From a virus, in the IMG/VR virus record IMGVR_UViG_3300027899_001695, positions 1-64,000 of that record: 64,000 bases of DNA. One strand, 5' to 3'. The first letter of the stretch is position 1. Each line of letters begins with the position of its first letter. Shown piece after piece: positions 51,201-58,975 of this stretch. The translations under genes and the position numbers were made by a program. A model generated the notes under the pieces. It saw only the letters and a program-made list of their open reading frames with translations. It ran no database searches and had not been told where the DNA came from.

Positions 51201-51348
51201 GATGGTTGGTGATGTATCCACTCCTACGTTCAATGGTTCTGCAGGACAGAACTATAAGAAGAAGATTGGTAGTGCTTTGCATTTCAAGGCAAGGGGAGTA
51301 GAAGGAGTCTTTGATGTAATGAAGTCTGTTAAATTTGAGGATGTATAA
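48223..51348 (+). CDS. Large protein with HEAT-like repeats and two GNAT-like domains
   Basis: A 1041-residue protein (GAGGAGAAAC upstream). Residues about 120-310 hold helical repeats (SGSPKVQTMALNKL, NPQIRARLVDKLD, DPHVQAMAKKKL) of HEAT/LRV type. Residues about 372-395 carry the tag NKSLILKEITHFIKKAEGE. Residues about 455-560 resemble a GNAT acetyltransferase (GKGMGKAAARRAIEIS-like acetyl-CoA loop, then TLTISPDTNAAEWWRKN). Residues about 855-945 resemble a second (NGTGKRIIYKLAKML, then YLPDAVPFYERIGF). Between them is a very acidic, Arg/Glu/Asp-rich tract. This could be a virion-packaged modifying enzyme delivered with the DNA. GNAT activity is inferred, not shown. Confidence 0.6.
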   Translation: MAEYKWQRRERKQKKNRERMPKHGKAQAQIYSDSLEKREKEKNKLLGRIDKMLMKQTPLEDTMGKNLQTIKPQQLAKVTNTTIPQAGQQIKQQQTQNRQVGQNAPQQPPAQRNISFGPNGADLLPNEIKQRLDKFNSQDQLMQINETVNLNAKNPQDYEMAKYLARSGSPKVQTMALNKLSAQDLDTMIQPTSPNTDAVAILAQKTQNPSYMRSMTKHTSPQVRMNLLKNPNITDLTMSEMYDDNDDQIRNRIVGQSTNQELLHLFISDKNPQIRARLVDKLDHDGLKILLTDSDPHVQAMAKKKLQGRFSKMEKSGNFQKPKRPIFIQQETDRLDNNQTTSISPERLPHFSHLGDVGSNSVNGKTYNTPSFSNKSLILKEITHFIKKAEGEIEHRMLKPEDIQAWIEDQIKSAKEEYPDIDINDINSKNLSPLHSRVIKPIIYAKQLLVDYPELNAKDRANITGTFKNGKLEAVHSIRESGPFGSHLNVVLSHIKNANPNNPNASKGMGKAAARRAIEISRNGGKTLTISPDTNAAEWWRKNVKDPTNGMITIKPAEYEGVLSRMDTPKIENEMDEEFTSYAEPLRKDKIMKADKQKTFPIEGEQLPLPDVGHEYDKEATQFPVRLPTKANSYHNAFGRYYQGPDGGKRRLVPLDELIDAPKTHMATNLGMTESGRWYRHRFPDTMQDEAEQHESNREYDREEERRRLQQETDDDEREREYGYDSDRDDDEDITGDEDYSSSANLPETELPNGAIKRGDHVFHKARNIQINDEENEKFLRQASQEWSRYSNYNPSTSGKYGGRGGRGAASVSMLQGVLGSYFRDVRAKEEDPSYEPWNKYMFVTSKRGTKKKLEGATRYQMGDGNIHIEYLASSPRNEKGMPNRLNGTGKRIIYKLAKMLDKQSKVPGGNQLPYIHLTYLPDAVPFYERIGFKHDGYGLTLDTQGIRNLLKNVRKDDKSGSPFFRKDADDWDNGWDDPDDYAEDEVVNKAVGMVGDVSTPTFNGSAGQNYKKKIGSALHFKARGVEGVFDVMKSVKFEDV

Positions 51349-52019
51349 TGGATAGTAGAAATAAGATATTAGAAGATTTATATTTTCTTCTTGTTAAAGC
51401 AGAAGATGCGGAAGAAATGATTGAAGAAGAGGCAAAGCCTGTTAAACCAAAGACAGAAATGCAACATCATATTCTTGATAGAGTAAAACATTTTAGTAAG
51501 GAGATGGATAGAATTCTAAAAGAAGAACAGAACATACAGAGTTTCTTACAGGGTTACTCACGATTAGCTTTGTTGTCTAAGTCGTATACTACTGATGAGG
51601 TAGGCGACTTATATGAAACAGCTAAGAGAGTTAATCTCTTTAAAGAGTTTAATATTGCCGAACCTATGGAACAAACAAGGCTTGATAAGGTAATCTTTAT
51701 AGATAACATTGCTCATCATTTACATCAGTTCAAGGAACCTAATGGTGCAGCGGTGTATAAGCAATTAGATAAACTTGCAGATATATCAAAATCTGCGGGA
51801 GAAAAAGAAAGAGATGATAGGTTACTTATTCTTGATAATCCTATGAATTTAAGAAAATTAGCCAAGATGAATAATCTTGAGATAATACAGAAAGGAGCCA
51901 TGCTTGATAGAGGGAGTTCTTTCTGGAGACTATTTGAGAAAGGTCTAAAAGTAGGTGTAGAAAGAATGTCGGATACAGAATTAGTAATTCTTAGAGAATG
52001 GTTGTATTCGAAAGTTTAA
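51348..52019 (+). CDS. Helical protein with N-terminal tag
   Basis: A 223-residue protein whose ATG overlaps the previous stop. The N-terminus NKILEDLYFLLVKAEDAEE is a tag variant, followed by a Glu/Pro-rich linker and a mainly helical domain (FLQGYSRLALLSKSYTTDEV). Possibly an internal head protein whose tag is removed by the prohead protease. No family recognised. Confidence 0.58.
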   Translation: MDSRNKILEDLYFLLVKAEDAEEMIEEEAKPVKPKTEMQHHILDRVKHFSKEMDRILKEEQNIQSFLQGYSRLALLSKSYTTDEVGDLYETAKRVNLFKEFNIAEPMEQTRLDKVIFIDNIAHHLHQFKEPNGAAVYKQLDKLADISKSAGEKERDDRLLILDNPMNLRKLAKMNNLEIIQKGAMLDRGSSFWRLFEKGLKVGVERMSDTELVILREWLYSKV

Positions 52020-52043
52020 TAGTTGAATGTAACGTGGTAAAAT
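52015..52043 (+). promoter_or_regulatory. Possible extended -10 promoter
   Basis: TGG TAAAAT (52035-52043), similar to the elements at 29918 and 39682, with a weak TTTAAT -35. It lies in the 53-base gap before 52073, which also contains a strong TAGGGAGGTACAGTAAT ribosome site. Confidence 0.35.
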
Positions 52044-52072
52044 TAAGTTAGTAATTAGGGAGGTACAGTAAT

Positions 52073-52849
52073 ATGTCACAAAGTGTATGGGATTCTGATT
52101 TTGGTGCTGTGTTTAAGCAAAGGTATGATATTCTTAAAGGAATAGATATAAAAAAAGGTGTCATGGGTGCTGTAGGTGGTGCAGTAGGCCATATGGTTGA
52201 CCCAACTGGTGTAGTTGGTCCTGCGATTGGTGGTGGTCTTGGTGCAGAGTTGGATAAATCGGAGAAAATGGAGAAAGAAAAGATAGATAAGACAGGTTAT
52301 ATGGATAATGAGTATAATAGATTAAATCCTATTGGTGGAGATAAACCTACTGCGACAGGGTATGAGCATGGTGATTCTCTACCGCCTAATCGGCCTCAAC
52401 CATATAATAGCCCACGTAGAAAACAAGATGTAAATGATGAAGATTTAGGTGATTTAAGAGTAGAGAATATGAATAAATCGCTTTATAAAGCTATTCGTTC
52501 TGTTGATAGGGTTCTTAAAGAACTTAGAGTCGTAGATACAGGTCTTAAAGGAGAACGGGTAGGAGAGATACGCCACGACTCCAATCCTAAAGGTAGTTCT
52601 GGTGGAGGTACAACTGCTCCTAGACCCAAAGAAAGAAAATTGCCGATAAAGAAAGAAGAAGAGTTTGCTATGAGTATGAATAAGTCACTTAATAAGTCTA
52701 TTAAGTCTGTTACTAAGATGCTTCATAAGCTTGATTCTTGTGGTGGTTCTACTGCTGGTTTAAATATTAAAAATGTTAAGGCAAAGAAGGATGGTGGAGG
52801 CGTATATCCTTCAAAAACTCCTCCGAAGCCTAAAACAAGGAAGGCATAA
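52073..52849 (+). CDS. Structural protein with two KSL/KSI tags
   Basis: A 258-residue protein. Residues about 20-62 are Gly/Val-rich (KKGVMGAVGGAVGHMVDP) and could insert in membranes. Two copies of the shared tag follow: MNKSLYKAIRSVDRVLKELR (about 133-152) and MNKSLNKSIKSVTKMLHKLD (about 202-221), each after a Pro/Asp-rich linker. Repetition within one protein argues the tag is a functional module. It probably resides inside the head. Confidence 0.6.
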   Translation: MSQSVWDSDFGAVFKQRYDILKGIDIKKGVMGAVGGAVGHMVDPTGVVGPAIGGGLGAELDKSEKMEKEKIDKTGYMDNEYNRLNPIGGDKPTATGYEHGDSLPPNRPQPYNSPRRKQDVNDEDLGDLRVENMNKSLYKAIRSVDRVLKELRVVDTGLKGERVGEIRHDSNPKGSSGGGTTAPRPKERKLPIKKEEEFAMSMNKSLNKSIKSVTKMLHKLDSCGGSTAGLNIKNVKAKKDGGGVYPSKTPPKPKTRKA

Positions 52850-52850
52850 C

Positions 52851-53330
52851 ATGACTGCATGGTATAAAGAACCTAAGTATAACGGTGCTGGTATTATAGA
52901 GCAAATAGACTTAAAGAAAGCTATACCTGCTTTAGCTATGGCTGCCGCTCCTGTAGTTGCTGAAGCTGCAAAACCAGTTGCTCAAAATCTTGGGCAAAGA
53001 GCTTCAAAGCATATAGACAAAAAAGGCATTAATGTTCCTATAACAGGAGTTCCTATTGGACCTAGATTAAAAATTGGCGGGGATAAGAAAATGGAAAAAG
53101 AGCTTCCTACAGATGCTATGACGATGACTAATAAATCCTTAGTCAAATCAATTGACACCTTCCTAATGAGAAAGGGCATTCTTCAGAAGACTGCCAATAA
53201 GTCAGGGATGGCTCTTGGTTCGTATCAAAAATTGGGCGACCCAGTAAAGAGAATGGTAAACAATAGTGCCACCATTCAATCTCCAGATGTGTGGAGTGCT
53301 GGAAAGAAAACAACTAAAACAAAGGAATAA
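52851..53330 (+). CDS. Structural protein with one KSL/KSI tag
   Basis: A 159-residue protein from ATG 52851 (AAGGAAGGCATAAC upstream). The Ala/Pro-rich N-terminal half (LAMAAAPVVAEAAKPVAQN) may be membrane-active. MTNKSLVKSIDTFLMRKG at about 92-109 is the shared tag. It is coupled to the preceding and following tagged proteins. No enzyme motif. Confidence 0.58.
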   Translation: MTAWYKEPKYNGAGIIEQIDLKKAIPALAMAAAPVVAEAAKPVAQNLGQRASKHIDKKGINVPITGVPIGPRLKIGGDKKMEKELPTDAMTMTNKSLVKSIDTFLMRKGILQKTANKSGMALGSYQKLGDPVKRMVNNSATIQSPDVWSAGKKTTKTKE

Positions 53331-53332
53331 GA

Positions 53333-54775
53333 ATGACTGACTTAGATAGCATACGGTATAGGTTAGAATTACTATTAACCAAAGCTACACCTATGTCTGA
53401 ATATGATAGGATGATAAATGAACCAGACTTTGGTGCAGATATTGGTGGTATTCCTAACTTTTCTTCTTCTTCCGCAAAATCTAGAAAACCCAAAGCTCCT
53501 AAAATTCCAGTAGCGGAAGAGGGTGAAGTACAGCCGTATGTGTCTAATAGACAAAAGAAAGCAGAGAAGAGACGAAAAAGACAAGCAAAATTAGACGCAT
53601 TATTTGGTCAGTTTGTTGACCAAGAACAACAAGGGCTTCCTCCTAATCCTAAATTAAAAGGTCAAATAGACAAATATCTTAGAAGAATGTTTAAGGTGGA
53701 TGACTTAGATAAGGAATTAGCAGGAATGTCTCCTGAGGACCCTAATTATGCATCTACTCAAGATAAGAGAGACATGGCTCATAAGTTATGTGCAATTCGT
53801 GTTAATGCGGAGAAAGCAAAAGCCAGAACAAGTATGGGGCATAAAATGGAGAAAGCTTTATGGGGGGGAGACCCAAATGCTGTTCCAGAAGAACACCCCA
53901 ATCAAGCTAAACAAAGCCAACTTAACTTCTTTCCACAACATGAAAAAGCACCGCCTGTTAGACCCCAGTCAACAAAAGAAGGCCGAAGAGTATCAAGACG
54001 CCCTTTACGGAACTCGTTAATAAAGAGCATATTTAATTTTGGTAACATGCTTGAAAAAGCAGAAGGACCAAGAGACTATTCACAACCTGTCGATAGTGCT
54101 GAGGCATTTAAATATCGCAGGAATGTCCCCTCTGAACGAAGGGCTAATTACGAAGTTCTTAGAGAACAGGGTTTTACACCAGAAGAAGCTACTCGCTTAA
54201 AGGATTGGAAACCTGGGCCTTTAAGGACTATCATCCAGAACAAAGATAAACCCAATAGGGGGTTAGACCCTGAATGGATTGATGACCCACAACAGAAAAT
54301 GGATAAAGAGTTTGAGTTACTGGATGATTATAAAAATGCGGGAATAAAGAAAATTCCAGGAATGGAACCAATTGATGCAAATGAAGCACAAAGACTAAAT
54401 CAGTATTACCAACAAGTAGGTAAACCACTTATTCATGTACCTACACCAGAAGAATTTCAATCTCAAATGTTACAATACAAAGAAATGAAGAGAGAGGGTA
54501 AAGCACCCCCTATGTTTAACAAGGCATTAGCATATTTATTTGATTTAGATATCTCTAAAGCAGGAAATGCTATTAAGGAACTTGAAGACTTTATTAGAGA
54601 GTATGAAGCTACAATTAAATCAAGACCAAAGAACTGGTCACCAAAGGATATAGCTTCGCATACTCGTATGTTAAACAATGCTAAACAGCACTTAGAGGGC
54701 TACTATAAAAATAAACTTGTAGCTCCTGAAGCTCCTAAAATGCCCTTACAACAACAGTTACCTTTGGAGTATTAA
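53333..54775 (+). CDS. Structural protein with several tag variants
   Basis: A 480-residue charged protein with tag-like helices at the N-terminus (LDSIRYRLELLLTKATPMSE), at about 226-248 (RNSLIKSIFNFGNMLEKAEG) and about 394-410 (FNKALAYLFDLDISKAGN). Each lies beside a Pro-rich or charged linker, and some end in KAEG or KAT, which could be protease sites. The remainder is Lys/Glu/Pro/Gln-rich. A candidate internal head protein. Confidence 0.58.
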   Translation: MTDLDSIRYRLELLLTKATPMSEYDRMINEPDFGADIGGIPNFSSSSAKSRKPKAPKIPVAEEGEVQPYVSNRQKKAEKRRKRQAKLDALFGQFVDQEQQGLPPNPKLKGQIDKYLRRMFKVDDLDKELAGMSPEDPNYASTQDKRDMAHKLCAIRVNAEKAKARTSMGHKMEKALWGGDPNAVPEEHPNQAKQSQLNFFPQHEKAPPVRPQSTKEGRRVSRRPLRNSLIKSIFNFGNMLEKAEGPRDYSQPVDSAEAFKYRRNVPSERRANYEVLREQGFTPEEATRLKDWKPGPLRTIIQNKDKPNRGLDPEWIDDPQQKMDKEFELLDDYKNAGIKKIPGMEPIDANEAQRLNQYYQQVGKPLIHVPTPEEFQSQMLQYKEMKREGKAPPMFNKALAYLFDLDISKAGNAIKELEDFIREYEATIKSRPKNWSPKDIASHTRMLNNAKQHLEGYYKNKLVAPEAPKMPLQQQLPLEY

Positions 54776-54804
54776 TATGGAAGAAAGACTGATAGGAGAA
54801 TGTT

Positions 54805-55083
54805 ATGAGCCTCCAGACGTTATTGAAGTTGCCAAAGAGAGCAACGCAGAAAAGATACGACACAATAAAGTATATAACGATTGCATTTGGAGCAGTCAGT
54901 ACAGTTATGGACATGTATATAGCGTTCCTGTTCGGAGCAGAGAACTATGTATTGGCATTCACCCTGCTAGGGGTGTCGATTATTCTGACTCTGATTGATA
55001 GTGTCCTATGGGTCTGGGTCTTGGAACAGATGGGAAGGAAAAAAGTGGAGCATGGAAAAAGAAATGGAAAGAGGAAGGAATAG
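54805..55083 (+). CDS. Membrane protein, two helices
   Basis: A 92-residue protein from ATG 54805 (TAGGAGAATGTT upstream) with two membrane helices (ITIAFGAVSTVMDMYIAFLF; VLAFTLLGVSIILTLIDSVL) and a basic C-terminal tail (GRKKVEHGKRNGKRKE). It opens a group of small membrane proteins (54805-56049) and may be holin-like, but evidence is only topology. Confidence 0.55.
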   Translation: MSLQTLLKLPKRATQKRYDTIKYITIAFGAVSTVMDMYIAFLFGAENYVLAFTLLGVSIILTLIDSVLWVWVLEQMGRKKVEHGKRNGKRKE

Positions 55084-55086
55084 AAT

Positions 55087-55455
55087 ATGGATTGGCACGA
55101 TGTAGTAGCAATAGTATCGCCTATTATGACTATATTTATATTTGTAATTGGTGGTCTTGTATCTTATTTTACTATAATTGGGGATATGAAAAATAGACTG
55201 ACGAAATTGGAGACTCAAATGCAACCATTTTGGAATTTAATAGAGAGAGAACTTCCAAAGATTATCCATTCCCCACATACACCAGAAATAGATGCCTTAT
55301 TAGAGAAAATGATAGAGGGCGTATTAACTAGAGACGAGGCGATAGACCTTAAATTTAAATTAAAAGAAGAGATGGAGATACCTGATGTGGCTAAGAAATT
55401 AGCCATAGTACTGATAATAGCGAGATTGGATTCATTAATAAAGGGGGTTAAATAG
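55087..55455 (+). CDS. Membrane-anchored coiled-coil protein
   Basis: A 122-residue protein. One N-terminal helix (IVSPIMTIFIFVIGGLVSYF) is followed by a coiled coil (MKNRLTKLETQMQPFWNLI) and a helical domain. This Nin-Cout or reverse layout resembles phage holin-antiholin or inner-membrane spanin-like proteins. No family assigned. Confidence 0.55.
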   Translation: MDWHDVVAIVSPIMTIFIFVIGGLVSYFTIIGDMKNRLTKLETQMQPFWNLIERELPKIIHSPHTPEIDALLEKMIEGVLTRDEAIDLKFKLKEEMEIPDVAKKLAIVLIIARLDSLIKGVK

Positions 55456-55456
55456 A

Positions 55457-55789
55457 GTGGACTGCTATACTGTATTCGACACACTTGATATTATAACATT
55501 TATAATACTGTGTATTACTAGTTGGTATTCTTATAAAATATATAAGTTATTACCAGCACAAATGGTAACCTTTTTATTTATTGGATTTATTCTTTCCGCT
55601 TTTTTACAAATAGGGTTTGTAATAATTAGTTTTATACCTTTAGATGGGGAGTTTTTGATTGTAAATAGATTTATTGGAGAACTGACAGTAGCTTTAAGAG
55701 TAATACCGATTGCTTTTATTATGATTGGAACGATAAATCTGTATAAAGTAGTTACTAAATATATCAATGGAAATGGAGGTATACACTAA
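55457..55789 (+). CDS. Membrane protein, three or more helices
   Basis: A 110-residue protein starting at GTG 55457. Hydrophobic segments are at about 12-30, 34-62 and 80-98. It lies within the membrane protein cluster. Candidate holin by size and topology only. An opposite-strand motif copy lies in it (CCGC at 55596). Confidence 0.52.
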   Translation: MDCYTVFDTLDIITFIILCITSWYSYKIYKLLPAQMVTFLFIGFILSAFLQIGFVIISFIPLDGEFLIVNRFIGELTVALRVIPIAFIMIGTINLYKVVTKYINGNGGIH

Positions 55790-55905
55790 TGGGTTGTTCA
55801 ACATGCCCAATTTGCGGAGAAAGAAAACCTTGTCACGATGAGATTTGCTATAAATGTGAGTTGCAAAATCTCGATATAGGTAGAGATAAAAAGGAAGATA
55901 AATAA
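55789..55905 (+). CDS. Tiny zinc-finger protein
   Basis: A 38-residue protein with C-x2-C-x2-C (CSTCPIC), then C-x5-C-x2-C (CHDEICYKC), a compact zinc finger. It overlaps the stop of the previous gene. A dispersed motif copy encodes ICGERK (GCGG at 55814). No known role. Confidence 0.55.
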   Translation: MGCSTCPICGERKPCHDEICYKCELQNLDIGRDKKEDK

Positions 55906-56049
55906 ATGCCGTTTGGTCTATGTTGTTGTTTCTGGACTAACCTTGGGATGGGATTAGCATTGCTATTTCCTTTTCTTTCTGCCGCAATTTTTTATATAAC
56001 TAGTAAGTTCAAGAAACATGAATGTGAGGACGAAGATGCCTGCTGTTAG
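55906..56049 (+). CDS. Small membrane protein with cysteines
   Basis: A 47-residue protein that starts on the base after the previous stop. It has one hydrophobic helix (MGLALLFPFLSAAIFYI), CCC near the N-terminus and a Cys/acidic C-terminus (CEDEDACC). AAGGAAGATAAATAA precedes the ATG. Function unknown. Confidence 0.5.
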   Translation: MPFGLCCCFWTNLGMGLALLFPFLSAAIFYITSKFKKHECEDEDACC

Positions 56050-56269
56050 TCGTGCACAGCATAGATTTATGGGTTTAGTAGCTTCTGGTAAGAAGAAAGT
56101 TAAAGGGCTATCTAAAGAAGATGCAAAAGAGTACATTCGTGGGCAAAAACGAGAAAATCTACCAGAACGAATTGAGAAATTTGTGCGGGAAAAGAAAGAA
56201 AAGATGAATTTACCATATAATCAAGGAACGTTTGGAGTCTCCCAAGCAGGAGTAGGAGCAAGAATATGA
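56036..56269 (+). CDS. DUF3008-like small protein
   Basis: A 77-residue basic protein from ATG 56036 (GAGGACGAAG upstream). The N-terminus MPAVSRAQHRFMGLVASGKK followed by LSKEDAKEYIRG matches the DUF3008 pattern, a family of small phage and bacterial proteins of unknown function. It overlaps neighbours at both ends. Confidence 0.65.
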   Translation: MPAVSRAQHRFMGLVASGKKKVKGLSKEDAKEYIRGQKRENLPERIEKFVREKKEKMNLPYNQGTFGVSQAGVGARI

Positions 56270-57321
56270 TAAGAAAAGACTTAGGTAACTATATGCGTTG
56301 GAAAACAATCCAACAACAAGGACCTTGTGAAGGACAATTTGATGGAATATGCCAAGGACCGAAGGGTATTGATGTACCAATGAGGCAACTTGCACATCGT
56401 AGACCTAAAGATAGAGAGGATGCTGAAAGAAGACTTATGTCTATGAACCAAGCTCCCAATAAAAAACCAGGGCATAAACCTAGGTTATATGATTCCTTGA
56501 ATAGACCTCATGCGTATCGTCATTTATGCCCTACTTGCCATCTCCATCATGATAACCATATGTTTGATGAAGGCTATCAAGAGCCTAAATGGGTGCTGGA
56601 TAATAAGTTTAGGCAGCTTATTAGAGATAGAAATAAGAATAAACAAAAGATAAAAAGGCATGGTGGAATTGTTAAATCTATAAATGACTTTGTAAGAAAA
56701 TTTGATAATACTATTGACCCAAATGAGCCAAGGCAAACAAGGTATTTACATAATTTACCTTCTAGAGACACTCATATTAAATATGAAGACCCGTTTGACC
56801 CTGAAATTTATATAGAAGAAGAATCAGATGAGGAGTACGTTCCTGAAATGCACACCCAAAATACAAGATTGCCAATAGAAACAAAAAGATATAATAAGAT
56901 AATGGATAGAATAAGCCCTCATGGAAGTCAAAAGATATTGGATAAAATTGTGGGTAAAGAAGATATACCATATGCGAAATCATTATGTAAGTCTATTAAT
57001 CAATTTGTAAGAAAGTTTGATACTTCTTATCTACCACATGAAGGAACGGCTAAATATAAACCACAGAACGAAGCAAGAGCAAGAATAAATAACAAGCTTG
57101 GACCACACTCTATGTCCAATCGTAAGCAAGAAGTAAATCCAGCCTCTTCACCACCTATGGGGTTTGGACAAAAGACTAATCCTGAAGAGCATATAGTACC
57201 TAACTATGTACCAAAGGATAAGACCCATGCTTTCAAGTATCGTGGTAGGACATATGATGCAAGCAGAATGACACCCGAAGAGCTTTCAGACATATTATCA
57301 GAGATGGAGCAACAGATATAA
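56266..57321 (+). CDS. HNH-like zinc protein with KSI tags
   Basis: A 351-residue protein. The N-terminal 100 residues have HNH-like zinc ligands (CEGQFDGICQG, QLAHRRPKD, HLCPTCHLHHDNHM), resembling packaging-associated HNH proteins. Two copies of the shared tag follow: VKSINDFVRKFDNT (about 135-148) and CKSINQFVRKFDTS (about 241-254), each before a Pro/Arg/Glu-rich linker. It directly precedes the protease gene. It may be a nuclease carried in or assembled with the head. Catalytic activity is uncertain because the full HNH pattern is incomplete. Confidence 0.6.
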   Translation: MIRKDLGNYMRWKTIQQQGPCEGQFDGICQGPKGIDVPMRQLAHRRPKDREDAERRLMSMNQAPNKKPGHKPRLYDSLNRPHAYRHLCPTCHLHHDNHMFDEGYQEPKWVLDNKFRQLIRDRNKNKQKIKRHGGIVKSINDFVRKFDNTIDPNEPRQTRYLHNLPSRDTHIKYEDPFDPEIYIEEESDEEYVPEMHTQNTRLPIETKRYNKIMDRISPHGSQKILDKIVGKEDIPYAKSLCKSINQFVRKFDTSYLPHEGTAKYKPQNEARARINNKLGPHSMSNRKQEVNPASSPPMGFGQKTNPEEHIVPNYVPKDKTHAFKYRGRTYDASRMTPEELSDILSEMEQQI

Positions 57322-58775
57322 TGAAGAATATTCTTCGTGACGTAGAACAAGAAATTGAGAGACGTGGCATCCAAGAAGATGATGTTGCAGATATTGTACA
57401 AAGTGTGCCTGCATTAAAGAATCGGAGGATAGTGGGCGGTTATGCAAGTGTAATTATGGTAGATAGAGAAGGCCACAAGATTACCAAAGAAGCTTTAGTT
57501 GATGCTACAAAGAGATTTATGGCTGAGATTTATTATCGCCCCATAAATGTGTTTCATTGCTTGACGGGGGAAACTCAAATAAGAACTACCTCAGGTTATA
57601 AAAATATAGAAGCAATTAAAGTAGGAGATAAGGTTTATACTCATACTGGAAAGAGCCAAAAAGTAACTAAAACGATTATGCATGAAAACAATGGCTTGGC
57701 TTTAAGATTAGAATTAGAGAATGGTGAAGTTATTCGTGTAACAGACGAGCATCCTATCTTAACTAAACGTGGGTGGGTAAAAGCAGGTGACTTAACTACT
57801 CAAGATATTCTTCTGCATTTAGAATCGTCTGCTAAAGAATACCATGATAAAGTACGAGGAAAGTCTTTAGTAGGTATATTTGGTATAGAGAAAGCTAAAG
57901 AAGTGTTATTAAAAATGCGGGGAAAAAGAGAAAGTTATACTGTTACAGAAAAACATAATTCGCAACAAAGAAAAGGGCATACATGGCAAGAAGTATATGG
58001 TCATAATAAACCTGATTATGGTGGCTGTGTTGGAGAAAAGAACCCTCAATTTGGTAACAAGGGTAGAATAACTGGAGAAAAGAACCCTAACTGGAACAAT
58101 GGGGCTTCTCTTATAGCTTATGGAATAGGGTTTACTAAAGAATTAAAAGAAAATATACGAAAAGCGTGTGACAACAGATGCTTCTTATGTGGAGAACAAC
58201 CCAAATATAGTCTTTCAATACATCATATTGATTACAATAAGAAGAATAATCAAGAAGATAATTTAATTGCATTATGTAGAAAGTGCCACATGAAAGCACA
58301 TAATGAAGAACGATTGGCTATTAAGAACGGAACTAATATCAAGTCTATCGAGAAGTTTTGGTATACTGGAAAGGTGTATAATCTTGAAGTAGATATAGAC
58401 CACACATATGTAGGAAAAGGTATTATCTACCATAATTCAGATGTTACAGTTGGAAGGATACTTCCTAAGTGGGCAAACCCAAAAACAGGTCAGATAGTAG
58501 TAACGCATGTAGATGATACTGGATGGTATATAGTTGCAGAAATTCGTGATGATGTTGAGATTGCTGATAAGGTATGGGAAGAGATAGAAAAAGGAAACTT
58601 ACGAAGTTTCTCAATTGCAGGGTCTTCTAAAGATAAAACTGAGGGATATAAAGATGGGAAGTTTATGACTGAAATAACAAAGTTAGACATATACGAAACT
58701 ACGATTTGCGAAGAGCCCGTTTGCCCTATGGCTAAATTTGACTTCTTCTATAATCCTAACGAAACTATAATGTAA
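57321..58775 (+). CDS. Prohead protease (HK97 type, S78) with intein
   Basis: A 484-residue precursor. Without the intein it is 191 residues. N-terminal GGYASVIMVDREGHKITKEA is the typical first strand region. PINVFH carries the catalytic His, and RSFSIAGSS carries the nucleophile Ser. The intein sits immediately after the His (VFH/SDVTVGRI). The protease matures the procapsid, cleaving scaffold and internal proteins. Its position at the end of the tagged-protein block supports those proteins being substrates. Confidence 0.88.
   Translation: MKNILRDVEQEIERRGIQEDDVADIVQSVPALKNRRIVGGYASVIMVDREGHKITKEALVDATKRFMAEIYYRPINVFHCLTGETQIRTTSGYKNIEAIKVGDKVYTHTGKSQKVTKTIMHENNGLALRLELENGEVIRVTDEHPILTKRGWVKAGDLTTQDILLHLESSAKEYHDKVRGKSLVGIFGIEKAKEVLLKMRGKRESYTVTEKHNSQQRKGHTWQEVYGHNKPDYGGCVGEKNPQFGNKGRITGEKNPNWNNGASLIAYGIGFTKELKENIRKACDNRCFLCGEQPKYSLSIHHIDYNKKNNQEDNLIALCRKCHMKAHNEERLAIKNGTNIKSIEKFWYTGKVYNLEVDIDHTYVGKGIIYHNSDVTVGRILPKWANPKTGQIVVTHVDDTGWYIVAEIRDDVEIADKVWEEIEKGNLRSFSIAGSSKDKTEGYKDGKFMTEITKLDIYETTICEEPVCPMAKFDFFYNPNETIM
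57558..58436 (+). mobile_element. Intein of prohead protease, with HNH endonuclease
   Basis: 293 residues from CLTGETQIRTTSGYKNI to YVGKGIIYHN before Ser+1. Block B is VTDEHPILT. The endonuclease has NPNWNNGAS and an HNH core (CFLCGEQPKYSLSIHHIDYN, then LCRKCH). The end matches TerL intein 1 in IDHTYVGKGIIYHN-type residues and in DNA (both read AAAAGGTATTATCTA near the end). It blocks the protease active site until spliced. Confidence 0.9.
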
Positions 58776-58786
58776 GGAGAGTAAGA

Positions 58787-58975
58787 ATGACAGTAGCAAT
58801 AATATGGATGATATGTGTAATAATATTACAAGTAGTACTAACAGTATTAATATGGAACAATGATACAAGATTAACAAGACTTGAAAAGACCAAGAAATCT
58901 TCTCTTTTCCCCGCAAAATTAAAAACAAAAGGTAAGGTAATACCCTATGTCGCACCTATTAGAAAGAATAAATAG
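58787..58975 (+). CDS. Small single-pass membrane protein
   Basis: A 62-residue protein with TAAGGAGAGTAAGA upstream. An N-terminal membrane helix (VAIIWMICVIILQVVLTVLIW) precedes a basic, likely cytoplasmic tail. It may be an assembly or membrane anchor protein. Function unknown. An opposite-strand motif copy lies in it (CCGC at 58911). Confidence 0.52.
   Translation: MTVAIIWMICVIILQVVLTVLIWNNDTRLTRLEKTKKSSLFPAKLKTKGKVIPYVAPIRKNK

Noticed and set aside
54777-54998. A 73-residue reading frame starting at ATG 54777
   Set aside because: It overlaps the membrane protein frame at 54805, which has a better ribosome site and clear membrane helices. The 54777 frame has no recognisable protein character.
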